From the NCBI GenBank assembly GCA_900541475.1, contig UQJV01000006.1, positions 9,369 through 73,368 on the forward strand: DNA of 64,000 bases. The letters run 5' to 3'. This DNA is from an uncultured Collinsella sp. GTDB lineage: Bacteria > Actinomycetota > Coriobacteriia > Coriobacteriales > Coriobacteriaceae. The notes below the pieces were generated by a model. The model made no database searches, had not been told where the DNA came from, and worked only from the letters and a program-made list of their open reading frames with translations. The first letter of the stretch is position 1, and each line of letters opens with the position of its first letter. Both the position numbers and the translations under genes were made by a program. Shown here piece after piece: positions 17,093-25,325 of the stretch.

Positions 17093-18178
17093 ATGGCGCA
17101 CGATGTAGTCCTGATTCCTGGTGACGGTATCGGTCCCGAGATTACGCAGGCTATGCGCCGCGTGGTCGAGGCCACTGGTGTCCAGATCAACTGGAACGTC
17201 CAGGAGGCCGGTGCCGGCGTCATGGACGAGTTTGGCACGCCGCTGCCCCAACATGTGCTCGATGCGGTCGCCGAGACCAAGGTTGCCATCAAGGGTCCCA
17301 TCACCACGCCGGTCGGCACGGGTTTCCGCAGCGTCAACGTGGCCCTGCGCAAGCACTTTGACCTGTACGCCTGCGTGCGCCCCTGCCTGTCGCAACCGGG
17401 CGACGGCTCGCGCTTCCGCGACGTCGACCTGGTCATCGTGCGTGAGAACACCGAGGACCTCTATGCCGGCATCGAGTTCGATGAGGGCGCTGCCGAGGTC
17501 GAGGAGCTCTCGCAGCTTGTCGAGCGCTCGGGTCAGAAGGTCTTCGCCGCCGATTCCGCCATCTCAATCAAGCCCATCTCTATCGCCAAGAGCCGCCGTA
17601 TTGTGGAGTATGCCTTTGAGTATGCCCGCCGCTGCGGCCGCAAAAAGGTGACGGCCGTACACAAGGCAAACATCATGAAGGCGACCGACGGCCTGTTCCT
17701 ACGCGTTGCGCGCGAGGTGGCCGCCAACTATCCCGATATCGAGTTCAACGACAAGATTGTCGACGCCACCTGCATGGGCCTGGTCCAAAACCCCAACGAC
17801 TTCGATGTCCTGGTACTGCCCAACCTGTACGGCGACATCGTGAGCGACCTGTGCGCTGGCCTGGTGGGCGGCTTAGGCATGGCTCCCGGCTCCAACATCG
17901 GTGCCGATTGTGCCATCTTCGAGGCAACGCACGGCTCCGCGCCCGATATCGCTGGCCAGGATATCGCCAACCCCACGGCCGAGATTCTCTCTGCTGCGAT
18001 GATGCTCGATCACCTGGGCGAGAACGACGCTGCCAATCGCATTCGCGCCGCCGTCTCTGCCACGCTCGACGAGGGCGAGCAGGTTACCGGCGACGTGCGT
18101 CGTGCCCAGACCGGCTCCGTTGAGGGTGCCGTGGGCACGCAGGCCTTTGCCGATGCCGTTATCGCGCACCTGGTCTAA
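17093..18178 (+). CDS. NAD-type isocitrate dehydrogenase (IDH/IMDH family)
   Basis: Decarboxylating dehydrogenase that turns isocitrate into 2-oxoglutarate. The 361 residues show GDGIGPEI at the N-terminus, the substrate loop [33 protein letters not shown], the Tyr/Lys region [11 protein letters not shown], and the [19 protein letters not shown] metal-binding segment. The S-x-N-x-x-L-R loop favours isocitrate over isopropylmalate, and no leu genes are nearby. The size is that of the short NAD-linked enzymes. Use of NAD rather than NADP is inferred from the subfamily. Confidence 0.88.
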   Translation: MAHDVVLIPGDGIGPEITQAMRRVVEATGVQINWNVQEAGAGVMDEFGTPLPQHVLDAVAETKVAIKGPITTPVGTGFRSVNVALRKHFDLYACVRPCLSQPGDGSRFRDVDLVIVRENTEDLYAGIEFDEGAAEVEELSQLVERSGQKVFAADSAISIKPISIAKSRRIVEYAFEYARRCGRKKVTAVHKANIMKATDGLFLRVAREVAANYPDIEFNDKIVDATCMGLVQNPNDFDVLVLPNLYGDIVSDLCAGLVGGLGMAPGSNIGADCAIFEATHGSAPDIAGQDIANPTAEILSAAMMLDHLGENDAANRIRAAVSATLDEGEQVTGDVRRAQTGSVEGAVGTQAFADAVIAHLV

Positions 18179-18235
18179 GGCATGCAGGCTGCAAACGCCT
18201 AAATAGTACTTAAGTGTTTGCGTATAACCTAAGAA

Positions 18236-18272
18236 TCAATACGCCCGGCGCTCCGTCGGGCGTATTCTATTG
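18236..18272 (+). terminator. Terminator after isocitrate dehydrogenase
   Basis: AATACGCCCG and CGGGCGTATT flank a short loop, followed by CTATT. The T-run is weak. Confidence 0.7.
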
Positions 18273-18304
18273 AGGACTATGTTTCCTAACAAGGAGTAAC
18301 TGAT

Positions 18305-19390
18305 ATGGGTCTGATTCAAAAGAAGGACGAGAAGGACGAGATCGACGGTATCCAGATCATCGAGCGCGGCGAAGGCCCCGACGGTGATGAGGACGAGAAG
18401 ATCGACCTGGTCGCCGGTACGTCTGCCGAGCACATTGCTGCTGGCACGACGGCCGAGGAGGAGGATGCTCGCCTGGAGGCAAAGATCGCCGCGGACGCCG
18501 CCGACGAGAACCTCATGCCCGAGGAGCAGGACGAGGACGACGACTCCGACGCGGACGATCATGCATCCAAGCACAAGAAGACGATGATTGCCGCCTTTGT
18601 GGTCGCAGTCGTGATCGCTGCCGTGGTCGGCTTCTTTATTGGCAATGGCGGCTTTGGCGGCAAGGGCGTCGGTTCGTCGACCCTGACCGAGGATCAACTC
18701 GATTCGACCGTGGCAAGCTATAGCTATCACGGCAAGAAGAGCGACATCACTGCGCGCGAGGCCATCGAGAGCCAGTACAGCCTTGATACCGTCAAGGATA
18801 GTGATGGCAACTACACCGCTCCTTCTGCCGATGTCATCCTGTCCTACGTGCGCAACAAGATCCTGCTCGATGCTGCCGAGGACGAGGGCATTACCGTCTC
18901 TTCCAAGGAGATGAAGAAGTACGCCGAGGAGTCCATCGGCACCTCCGACTACAAAACCATGGCCACGCAGTATGGCGTGTCCAAGGACCAGGCCAAGCAG
19001 ATCGTCCGCCAGTCTGCGACGCTGCAGAAGCTCTACAAGAAGAAGGTGGGCGATAGCTCCGCAAGCATGCCGACCGCCCCGACCGAGCCTTCTGACGGCA
19101 ACGAGGAGACCGCGAGTAAGGACTACGCCGACTACATCATCAACCTTGCCGGCGACGAGTGGGATAGCGAGAAGGGCACCTGGAAGGACGCCGATGGCAC
19201 CTACGCTAAGGCCTTTGCCGACGATGCCTTTACTGCCGATAGCGCTACCTATAAGCAGGCCATGACCGCCTATTACACCGCCTATCAGCAGTACTCCTCG
19301 CAGGCTTCGAGCGCCAGCTCCAAGTGGACCGAGTATGCTAACGGCCTCTACGCCAAGGCCAACATCAGCATCTACGGCCTGTTTGCTTAA
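18305..19390 (+). CDS. Membrane-anchored extracytoplasmic protein, possibly SurA/PrsA-like
   Basis: A 361-residue protein with an acidic cytoplasmic N-terminus of about 95 residues, one membrane helix (TMIAAFVVAVVIAAVVGFFIG, about 96-116) and an extracytoplasmic helical region. The segment ILSYVRNKILLDAAEDEGITVSSKEMKKYAEE resembles the N-terminal chaperone module of SurA/PrsA and trigger-factor-like proteins, but I see no rotamase domain. Ser/Ala/Tyr-rich stretches follow. A role in secreted protein folding is a guess. RBS AAGGAG is 9 nt upstream. Confidence 0.75.
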   Translation: MGLIQKKDEKDEIDGIQIIERGEGPDGDEDEKIDLVAGTSAEHIAAGTTAEEEDARLEAKIAADAADENLMPEEQDEDDDSDADDHASKHKKTMIAAFVVAVVIAAVVGFFIGNGGFGGKGVGSSTLTEDQLDSTVASYSYHGKKSDITAREAIESQYSLDTVKDSDGNYTAPSADVILSYVRNKILLDAAEDEGITVSSKEMKKYAEESIGTSDYKTMATQYGVSKDQAKQIVRQSATLQKLYKKKVGDSSASMPTAPTEPSDGNEETASKDYADYIINLAGDEWDSEKGTWKDADGTYAKAFADDAFTADSATYKQAMTAYYTAYQQYSSQASSASSKWTEYANGLYAKANISIYGLFA

Positions 19391-19430
19391 AGGTTGCCCG
19401 AGCTTTCGAGCACGAAGTCGAAATATCTGA

Positions 19431-19468
19431 TTGAGCCCGCTAGAACGTCGTTCTGGCGGGCTTTTTGC
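19431..19468 (+). terminator. Terminator after the anchored protein
   Basis: AGCCCGCTAGAACG pairs with a near-complement TTCTGGCGGGCT around TCG, followed by TTTTTG. Confidence 0.88.
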
Positions 19469-19499
19469 GTTGAGGGCGTGATTGGCGGCTTAATTATGG

Positions 19500-19739
19500 C
19501 TATTCATCTTTAAGTCCAAAGAGGTTATCGGCTTCATCGTCAGGCATATATTCCAGCACATCGCCCGGTTGGCAGTCGAGAGCCCGGCATATCGCGTCAA
19601 GAGTTGAAAAGCGCACGGCAGAAACCTTGCCCGTCTTGATACGCGACATATTGACCTGGGAGATACCCACGCGTTCCGCAAGCTCTTTGGATGAAATCTT
19701 GCGTTCGGCAAGCATGCGGTCGAGCCGCAGAATAATCAT
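19500..19739 (-). CDS. XRE/Cro-type helix-turn-helix regulator
   Basis: A 79-residue DNA-binding protein made almost only of the HTH_3 domain: LAERVGISQVNMSRIKTGKVSAVRFSTLDAICRALDCQPGDVLEY. It lies 9 bp downstream of a DUF2975-like membrane protein on the same strand, a pairing often seen in Gram-positive bacteria where the small XRE protein probably controls the pair. The acidic tail (DDEADNLFGLKDE) is typical of the group. Confidence 0.88.
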   Translation of the reverse strand: MIILRLDRMLAERKISSKELAERVGISQVNMSRIKTGKVSAVRFSTLDAICRALDCQPGDVLEYMPDDEADNLFGLKDE

Positions 19740-19748
19740 GGATTCCCC

Positions 19749-20387
19749 CTAGAGCAACTCGTCATCTTGTATTTGCAGGATACACCCGTACTGGAAGACG
19801 CTGGCAATCAAGCTAATAATCAGGCCTGCAAAGAGCATAGAGGGGTCGAGCAGCTGGCCGCCAAGCGCATCCGTAAAGTTGCCGCCAAATCCTGAGAGTA
19901 TCAGCCCCGTGGCTATGGCACCAAGAAGCTTCACAGCAACGCCGCCAATAAGGAACAAATGTCCTACTTGACGTAGTATGCGGATGCATTCGAGGTCAAA
20001 GGGCCTTCCCGCCTTTTCAATGGCGGAGAAAAACCTGTATGCGCTTAGCGCGATGGCAAGCGCGAGGCATGTCATCATGACGCTCCCTATGGCAGTATGA
20101 CCGTCGTGCGCGACAAGCATAAGAGGGGTCTGTGCGTTGGTGCCGACGAGAGCGAGAAACGGTCCTTCGCCAGCCTTAAACTCTACGGATTGAAGATAGA
20201 ACCCTTGGGAGAGGCTAGGCAATATGAGTAGAAGCTCGATTGCAATGACTGCGAGGAGTCCCAGAGCGAGCGCCACGGTGGTGCAGATTGTGGCCCATTT
20301 GCAGATGTGAGTGAGCTTCCTCAGATCGGCTATTGCCTGTTCGCGGTTGATGGCTTTATTCGATTTGGATACGTTCCAGCGGATCAT
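19749..20387 (-). CDS. DUF2975-like four-helix membrane protein
   Basis: A 212-residue integral membrane protein with about four hydrophobic helices (about 30-55, 95-120, 135-160 and 175-200). The loop AIEKAGRPFDLECIRILRQVG fits the DUF2975 family, in which a short PF..E..K/R-L segment precedes the third helix. The start is ATG 20387 behind GGAGGAG; a TTG five codons upstream is less likely. Biochemical role unknown. It is paired with the XRE regulator downstream. Confidence 0.75.
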   Translation of the reverse strand: MIRWNVSKSNKAINREQAIADLRKLTHICKWATICTTVALALGLLAVIAIELLLILPSLSQGFYLQSVEFKAGEGPFLALVGTNAQTPLMLVAHDGHTAIGSVMMTCLALAIALSAYRFFSAIEKAGRPFDLECIRILRQVGHLFLIGGVAVKLLGAIATGLILSGFGGNFTDALGGQLLDPSMLFAGLIISLIASVFQYGCILQIQDDELL

Positions 20388-20402
20388 AGCTCCTCCAACC
20401 AA

Positions 20403-20960
20403 TGTCTTGGATGATACTTAATTTATATAACATACTTAACGATAAACGATAAACAATTACAGATTAGAGTAAGTAATGTTTATAAGACGAATAGCGAGAG
20501 CTTATGGCATATCCAGGGAGTGAGAGTTTGGCACGTGGGGGATGGACGAGTATCGAAATTTCCCGCAACCGCGCAAGTGCTTCATCGGGTCTCCCTAATT
20601 CATATGGAAAAAGAGCTGCAAACGATTGCAAATAACCGGTGAACGGTCGAAAACTACCGTTCACCGATAATATCGAAACTGGTTCTTACTGGTATTAAGT
20701 CAAAAAGACCAATTCACAAATCTTCACAATGACCTGCAATTTTTCTACACGCCATTTTTAGCCACCCTGCGTTGTTTAGACACAGAAAAGGTTCCGATCT
20801 TTCGTCAAAGTATTTCGATACGGTTTCAAAACCGCAGGTAGAAGTGTTAACGAGCGGTAAACGGTCGATTTTTTACCGTGAACGGTGCAAAAACGTTTTA
20901 CTGTTTGAATCAACGAAAGTAACCTCTTCTGTGGTGATATAGTGACAACAACACGTCACG
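20403..20960. other. Long A+T-richer intergenic region with palindromic boxes
   Basis: No convincing gene in about 560 bp. It is markedly richer in A+T than its neighbours. It holds the 11-bp-arm palindrome at 20637-20666, a perfect CGGTTT-CA-AAACCG palindrome near 20820, CGGTAAACGGT and ACCGTGAACGGT near 20854-20889, and TGTTTGAATC at 20902. This is probably a complex control region for the PTS operon, perhaps with relics of an inserted element. Confidence 0.6.
20637..20666. promoter_or_regulatory. Perfect palindrome CGGTGAACGGT-N8-ACCGTTCACCG
   Basis: Two exact 11-bp inverted arms around CGAAAACT. The half-site (C)GTGAACGGT recurs upstream of several sugar genes (about 20880, 49943, 51132, 51153, 53050 and 59348), so it is a likely binding site for a shared regulator. 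Confidence 0.6.
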
Positions 20961-20990
20961 TGGTTACTACCAGTTGAGAGACCACTGGTT
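20938..20990 (+). promoter_or_regulatory. PTS operon control site: TATAGT and GntR-type operator
   Basis: A -10-like TATAGT (20938-20943) is followed by TGGTTACTACCAGTT (20961-20975) and a half-site ACCACTGGTT (20981-20990). The 13-mer TGGTTACTACCAG recurs exactly in front of agaS (25252-25264). It resembles the imperfect ACTGGT...ACCAGT palindromes bound by GntR/HutC regulators of amino-sugar genes, and such a regulator is encoded at 24480. Confidence 0.65.
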
Positions 20991-21089
20991 CTCAAAGAAC
21001 GCTTTCCAAGAAGCTTTAAGGGCGATTGCCCGTTGGCTTCCGAACATCATCGGACTCAGATCGTACACACCTTCGGAAGGGAAATTTGA

Positions 21090-21533
21090 ATGGTTGGCTT
21101 TATTCTTACCGGTCATGGACAGTTCGCACCCGGCCTTGCAAGTGCTATCGCTATGGTTGCCGGCGACCAGCCCGCTTTTACCGTCGTTCCTTTTGAGGGC
21201 GACCAGGCTGCTTCCTACGGTGAGGATCTCCGCGCCGCTATTACCGCCATGCGCGAGGAGTGCGATGGCGTGCTCGTCTTTACCGACCTGCTTGGCGGCA
21301 CCCCGTTCAACCAGGCAATGATGATTGCCCAGGATGTCGACAACGTCGAGGTTCTGACTGGCACCAACCTTCCCATGGTTATTGAGCTTCTGTTCCTCCG
21401 CGGTAACGCCACGCTCGCCGAGCTTGGCGAGCAGGCCGTGACCGTTGGCCAGACGGGCATCACCGCCCAGACGGTCGCATCCGTTGCCGGTTCCGAGGAA
21501 GAGGATATCTTCGGCGACGAGGACGGCATCTAA
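21090..21533 (+). CDS. Mannose-family PTS EIIA component
   Basis: Cytoplasmic phosphocarrier that takes phosphate from HPr and hands it to EIIB. The 147 residues begin VGFILTGHGQFAPG, with His9 the expected phosphorylation site. FTDLLGGTPFNQA near residue 70 is a family hallmark. It is the first gene of an EIIA-YajC-EIIB-EIIC-EIID operon; its TAA overlaps the next ATG by one base. The neighbouring agaS and nagA point to GalNAc or a related amino sugar as the substrate. Confidence 0.93.
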   Translation: MVGFILTGHGQFAPGLASAIAMVAGDQPAFTVVPFEGDQAASYGEDLRAAITAMREECDGVLVFTDLLGGTPFNQAMMIAQDVDNVEVLTGTNLPMVIELLFLRGNATLAELGEQAVTVGQTGITAQTVASVAGSEEEDIFGDEDGI

Positions 21534-21814
21534 TGGCCGATTTCGGAGCCAACGTCCTGAGCTCCTCGGTCGCCCTTTTAGGCCTGCTTGTCATCATGGG
21601 CTTGATTTACACCATCTGGTCGCAAATCAACATGAAGAAGAAGCAGAAGTACTTCAAGGAGCTGCACACCGAGCTCAAGCCGGGTCAGGAGGTTCTTTTC
21701 GCCGGCGGTATCTACGGAACCGTCAAGGGCATCGAAGGCGAAAAGGTCCAGATCAAAGTCCGATCCGGTGCCGTCGTAGATGTTTCGCGTTACGCGATTC
21801 AGGAGATCAAGTAA
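21533..21814 (+). CDS. YajC-like small membrane protein in PTS operon
   Basis: A 93-residue protein with one N-terminal membrane helix (VALLGLLVIMGLIYTIW) and a basic cytoplasmic domain with PGQEVLFAGGIYGTVKGIEG, the typical YajC motif. YajC is an accessory part of SecDF, but here the gene starts inside the stop codon of EIIA (TAATG) and sits between EIIA and EIIB. A YajC-like gene also occurs in some glycosaminoglycan/amino-sugar PTS operons of Firmicutes. It may help insert or stabilise EIIC/EIID rather than serve general secretion; that is an inference. Confidence 0.85.
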   Translation: MADFGANVLSSSVALLGLLVIMGLIYTIWSQINMKKKQKYFKELHTELKPGQEVLFAGGIYGTVKGIEGEKVQIKVRSGAVVDVSRYAIQEIK

Positions 21815-21850
21815 CTGTCGTCAGCAAATAACGAAAGGAAGCTGATCAAC

Positions 21851-22333
21851 ATGGCAGAACCCAACATTCTTCTTACCCGCATCGATAACCGACTGGTCCA
21901 TGGTCAGGTCGCTACCCAGTGGAACTCCACCCTGGGCTCCAACCTCATCCTCGTCGCCAACGACGATGTGTCGACCAACACCATGCGTCAGAACCTCATG
22001 AAGATGGCCGCTCCCGCCGGCGTCGCTACGCGTTTCTTCTCCCTGCAGAAGACCATCGACGTCATTGGCAAGGCGAGCCCGCGCCAGAAGATCTTCATCG
22101 TGGCCGAAACACCGGAAGACGTGCTTACGCTCGTCAAGGGCGGTGTGCCTATAAAGAAGGTAAACATCGGCAACATGCACATGTCGGAAGGAAAGCGCCA
22201 AGTCGCCACCTCCGTCGCAGTTAACGACGAGGATGTCGCTGCGTTTAAAGAGCTGCAGGAATTGGGGGTGGAGTTGGAGATCAGGCGCGTTCCGAGCACG
22301 CCTGTTGAGGATACGAGCAAGCTCTTCTCGTAA
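21851..22333 (+). CDS. Mannose-family PTS EIIB component
   Basis: Accepts phosphate from EIIA and phosphorylates the incoming sugar. The 160-residue protein opens ILLTRIDNRLVHGQV, with His17 the phospho-site. KKVNIGNMH and the final EIRRVPS segment are typical. It belongs to the GalNAc/sorbose-type branch by overall look. A near full-length paralogue in which this His is Tyr is encoded at 32718. A small hairpin (TGTCAGG / CCTGACA, 22350-22371) follows in the gap before EIIC. Confidence 0.93.
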   Translation: MAEPNILLTRIDNRLVHGQVATQWNSTLGSNLILVANDDVSTNTMRQNLMKMAAPAGVATRFFSLQKTIDVIGKASPRQKIFIVAETPEDVLTLVKGGVPIKKVNIGNMHMSEGKRQVATSVAVNDEDVAAFKELQELGVELEIRRVPSTPVEDTSKLFS

Positions 22334-22349
22334 TCCTCGTGATCCATGT

Positions 22350-22371
22350 TGTCAGGAGTGAAACCCTGACA
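22350..22371 (+). promoter_or_regulatory. Hairpin between EIIB and EIIC genes
   Basis: TGTCAGG and CCTGACA flank an 8-nt loop in the 89-bp gap inside the PTS operon. There is no T-run, so an RNA-processing or stability hairpin is more likely than a terminator. Confidence 0.5.
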
Positions 22372-22422
22372 TTCTGTACGTGAACCAAAAGTGCGTACAT
22401 ACATTTTGAAAGGAGGAGCAAG

Positions 22423-23223
22423 ATGGAATTCTCGATCATTCAGGTCGCACTGGTCTTCGTTGTTACGTTCATCGCGGCAATCGACCAGTTCAACTTCCTC
22501 GAGTCTCTCTATCAGCCCATCGTCACCGGCGCCGTCATCGGTCTTATCCTTGGCGACCTCAACACCGGTCTTCTCGTGGGTGGTACTTATCAGCTCATGA
22601 CGATCGGCAACATGCCGATCGGAGGCGCTCAGCCGCCTAACGCCGTCATCGGCGGCATCATGGCAGCCATTCTCGCTATCGCTACGAAGCTCGAGCCCAA
22701 CGCGGCAGTCGGCCTCGCCATTCCGTTCGCTCTGCTTGGCCAGCTTGGTGTTACCCTGGTCTTCACGCTTATGTCCCCGCTTATGTCCTCGGCCGATAAC
22801 ATGGCTCACAACGCGGACACCAAGGGCATCGAGCGCCTGAACTACTTCGCCATGACCCTGCTCGGCCTGATCTTCGCTATCGTCGTCACGCTGTTCTTCA
22901 TCGCTGGCGCCACCATCGGTGCGACCATCGCCGCCGCCATTCCGGATTGGCTGCAGACCGGTCTCTCCGCTGCAGGCGGCATGATGCGCTTCGTCGGCTT
23001 CGCCGTCCTGCTCAAGGTTATGATGAACCGCGATATGTGGGGCTTCTTCCTCATGGGCTTTGGCCTCGCGCTCATCACCGTTGCCAACGATTCTCTGGCA
23101 ACCCCTGCTCTGCTCATCCTCGCTCTCATCGGCTTCGGCATCGCCTTCTGGGACTTCCAGCAGCAGACCGAGCTGAAGGGTGCAGCTGTTTCTGACGGAG
23201 GTGACTTCGAAGATGGCATCTAA
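22423..23223 (+). CDS. Mannose-family PTS EIIC component
   Basis: Integral membrane part of the sugar channel. The 266 residues are mostly hydrophobic. The motif GGTYQLMTIGNMPIGGAQPPNAVIGG near residues 50-75 is characteristic of EIIC of this family. About seven membrane segments follow, then a short acidic tail. RBS AAAGGAGGAG is well placed. The 3' end overlaps the EIID start by 11 bp, so the two are translationally coupled. Confidence 0.93.
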   Translation: MEFSIIQVALVFVVTFIAAIDQFNFLESLYQPIVTGAVIGLILGDLNTGLLVGGTYQLMTIGNMPIGGAQPPNAVIGGIMAAILAIATKLEPNAAVGLAIPFALLGQLGVTLVFTLMSPLMSSADNMAHNADTKGIERLNYFAMTLLGLIFAIVVTLFFIAGATIGATIAAAIPDWLQTGLSAAGGMMRFVGFAVLLKVMMNRDMWGFFLMGFGLALITVANDSLATPALLILALIGFGIAFWDFQQQTELKGAAVSDGGDFEDGI

Positions 23224-24295
23224 TGAGTATGTGATCCCGGAGCACTACGAGGATCTCACTCCTGCTCCGCAGCTCGACCAGAAGACCCTCAACAAGATGG
23301 CTTGGCGCTCCTGCTTCCTGCAGGCCTCGTTCAACTACGAGCGTATGCAGGCCGCTGGCTGGCTCTACTCCATCATCCCCGGTCTGGAGAAGATCCACAC
23401 CAACAAGAACGACCTCGCGGCTTCCATGAGCCACAACCTGGAGTTCTTCAACACTCACCCGTTCCTCGTCACCTTTGTTATGGGTATCGTGCTTTCGCTC
23501 GAGCAGAACAAGGTTGACATCCCCACGATCCGCGCCGTCCGCGTCGCCGCAATGGGCCCGCTCGGTGGTATCGGTGACGCCCTGTTCTGGCTGACGCTCG
23601 TGCCTATCACGGCCGGCATCACCTCCAACATGGCTATCAACGGTAACGCCGCTGCGCCGCTGATCTTCCTGGTGATCTTCAACGTCGTCCAGTTCGCTCT
23701 GCGCTTCTGGCTCATGAACTGGTCCTACAAGCTTGGCACCAGCGCTATTGACGCTCTGACCGCCAACATGCAGGCCTTTACGCGTGCCGCTTCCATCATG
23801 GGCGTCTTCGTCGTCGGTTGCCTGGTCGTCACCATGGGTGGCACCCAGATCAACCTCCAGATCCCCAACGGCACCACCCGCGGCATTGCTGCCCACACGG
23901 TTGTCGTCTCCGAGGAGGAGGCCGAGAACTTCACCGGCCTGGAGGGTATTGATACCGAGACCGCTGAGGCTGGCACCATGGCCATGACCGATGCCGACGG
24001 TAACGCTCTTACCGCTTCCGATGCCGACGGCAACGCTGTCGAGTGCGGCGTCACCGATCTGGGCAACGGCATGGCGTCCGTTACCTACGGCACCGTCACC
24101 GAGGATCCGGTCAACTTCTCCGTTGCCGACACCCTCAACACCATCGTCCCGAAGCTCGTCCCGCTTATGCTTACGCTGCTGCTTTACTACATGTTCGCTA
24201 AGCACAGCTGGACCCCGACCAAGGGCATTCTCCTGCTCTTCGTTCTGGGCATCCTGGGCGCTGGCCCGCTTGGTCTCTGGCCGAGCATCTGGTAA
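23213..24295 (+). CDS. Mannose-family PTS EIID component
   Basis: Partner of EIIC in the membrane permease. The start is ATG 23213 (GGAGGTG upstream, inside the EIIC gene), giving 360 residues. Signature segments are RSCFLQASFNYERMQAAGW near residue 30 and VAAMGPLGGIGDALFW near residue 110. A hydrophilic stretch of about 80 residues before the last helices (repeated DADGNALTASDADGNA) is longer than in E. coli ManZ and may be a surface loop. The operon ends here. Confidence 0.93.
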   Translation: MASNEYVIPEHYEDLTPAPQLDQKTLNKMAWRSCFLQASFNYERMQAAGWLYSIIPGLEKIHTNKNDLAASMSHNLEFFNTHPFLVTFVMGIVLSLEQNKVDIPTIRAVRVAAMGPLGGIGDALFWLTLVPITAGITSNMAINGNAAAPLIFLVIFNVVQFALRFWLMNWSYKLGTSAIDALTANMQAFTRAASIMGVFVVGCLVVTMGGTQINLQIPNGTTRGIAAHTVVVSEEEAENFTGLEGIDTETAEAGTMAMTDADGNALTASDADGNAVECGVTDLGNGMASVTYGTVTEDPVNFSVADTLNTIVPKLVPLMLTLLLYYMFAKHSWTPTKGILLLFVLGILGAGPLGLWPSIW

Positions 24296-24360
24296 GGCTC
24301 TAGCTTGAGGGGTGTGTCCCTACGCGGCTCACACCCCGACCCCTTAAGCCATGTGTATGT

Positions 24361-24396
24361 TAAAAGCCGCGTGCTCGAAAGAGCGCGCGGCTTTTG
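24361..24396. terminator. Terminator after the PTS operon
   Basis: AAAAGCCGCGTGCTC and GAGCGCGCGGCTTTT flank GAAA, followed by TGTTTTC. It is symmetrical enough to work on both strands. Confidence 0.88.
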
Positions 24397-24479
24397 TTTT
24401 CTTGATGATTCGGGTGTGGCAGACAGATAATGCTAAACACCCAAGGTATTAGCCTAGTTTGAGCAAAAGGGAGGATAGG

Positions 24480-25211
24480 ATGGCGATCGGAGCGCGCAAG
24501 CAACCGCTGTACGATCAGCTGGTCGATATTCTGACCGAAAAGATTGACCATGAATATCGCGCCGGTGACATGATTCCTTCCGAGCGCGAACTTTCGGAGC
24601 GCTATGGTCTCTCGCGCACTACGGTACGCCTGGCTCTGCAGGAACTGGAGCGTTTAGGACTGGTGGTTCGGCAGCACGGTCGCGGTACCTTTGTGACCGA
24701 CCGTTCGGCAAAGGCAACCAATCTTATGCAGTCCTACAGCTTTACCGAGCAGATGCGCGCGATGGGTCGCGACCCCGAGACCACGATTCTCGATTTTTGC
24801 GAGATGGAGGCCGATAAGAATCTGGCCGAGCATATGGGATTACGTATCGGTGATCGCATTTTTAAGCTCAAGCGCCTTCGTTCTGCCGACAACATGCCCA
24901 TGATGGTCGAACGTAGCTATCTACCGGTTCGTCAATTTCTGTCCCTAAAGCGACCGCTGCTGGAGCGTAAGCCGCTTTACGATGTGATTGAGCAAGACTT
25001 TCAGCAAAAAATACGCGTGGCCGAAGAGGAGTTCTATGCGAGCATAGCCCGTCCCACCGATGCCCACCTTTTGGAAATCGTCGAGGGCTCGCCTGTGCTC
25101 GATTTGGTTAGGACTACGTATAACGAGTCAAACGAGGTTGTGGAGTATACGCTCTCGGTTGCTCGTGCCGATCAGTTTAAATACAAGGTTTACCACCAGC
25201 GTAGCGATTAG
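24480..25211 (+). CDS. GntR/HutC-family regulator with UTRA domain
   Basis: The N-terminal winged helix reads PLYDQLVDILTEKIDHEYRAGDMIPSERELSERYGLSRTTVRLALQELERLGLV; the UTRA ligand domain follows from about residue 90. This is the build of NagR/DasR/AgaR2 regulators that sense amino-sugar phosphates. ATG 24480 has AGGGAGG directly upstream; a TTG seven codons earlier is less likely. It lies between the PTS operon and agaS, both of which carry TGGTTACTACCAG in their promoters, so it is the obvious candidate regulator. Confidence 0.9.
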   Translation: MAIGARKQPLYDQLVDILTEKIDHEYRAGDMIPSERELSERYGLSRTTVRLALQELERLGLVVRQHGRGTFVTDRSAKATNLMQSYSFTEQMRAMGRDPETTILDFCEMEADKNLAEHMGLRIGDRIFKLKRLRSADNMPMMVERSYLPVRQFLSLKRPLLERKPLYDVIEQDFQQKIRVAEEEFYASIARPTDAHLLEIVEGSPVLDLVRTTYNESNEVVEYTLSVARADQFKYKVYHQRSD

Positions 25212-25249
25212 TGTCTGCACCGTTTCCATATGATGATTCTTTGTATTTA

Positions 25250-25286
25250 ACTGGTTACTACCAGATAACCAACCGAAGTGTATAAT
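25250..25286 (+). promoter_or_regulatory. agaS promoter with GntR-type operator
   Basis: ACTGGTTACTACCAG (25250-25264) with a nested TGGTTA...TAACCA symmetry to 25271 lies just upstream of a perfect TATAAT at 25281-25286, covering the -35 region. The 13-mer TGGTTACTACCAG is identical in front of the PTS operon. Confidence 0.7.
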
Positions 25287-25325
25287 TGCACGTCAGAGGA
25301 TTACTTCTAGAGAGAGGTATTAGAA

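Noticed and set aside
20464..20664. 66-codon frame on the minus strand
   Set aside because: It has no RBS and no recognisable domain, and it overlaps the perfect palindrome at 20637, so it is treated as non-coding.
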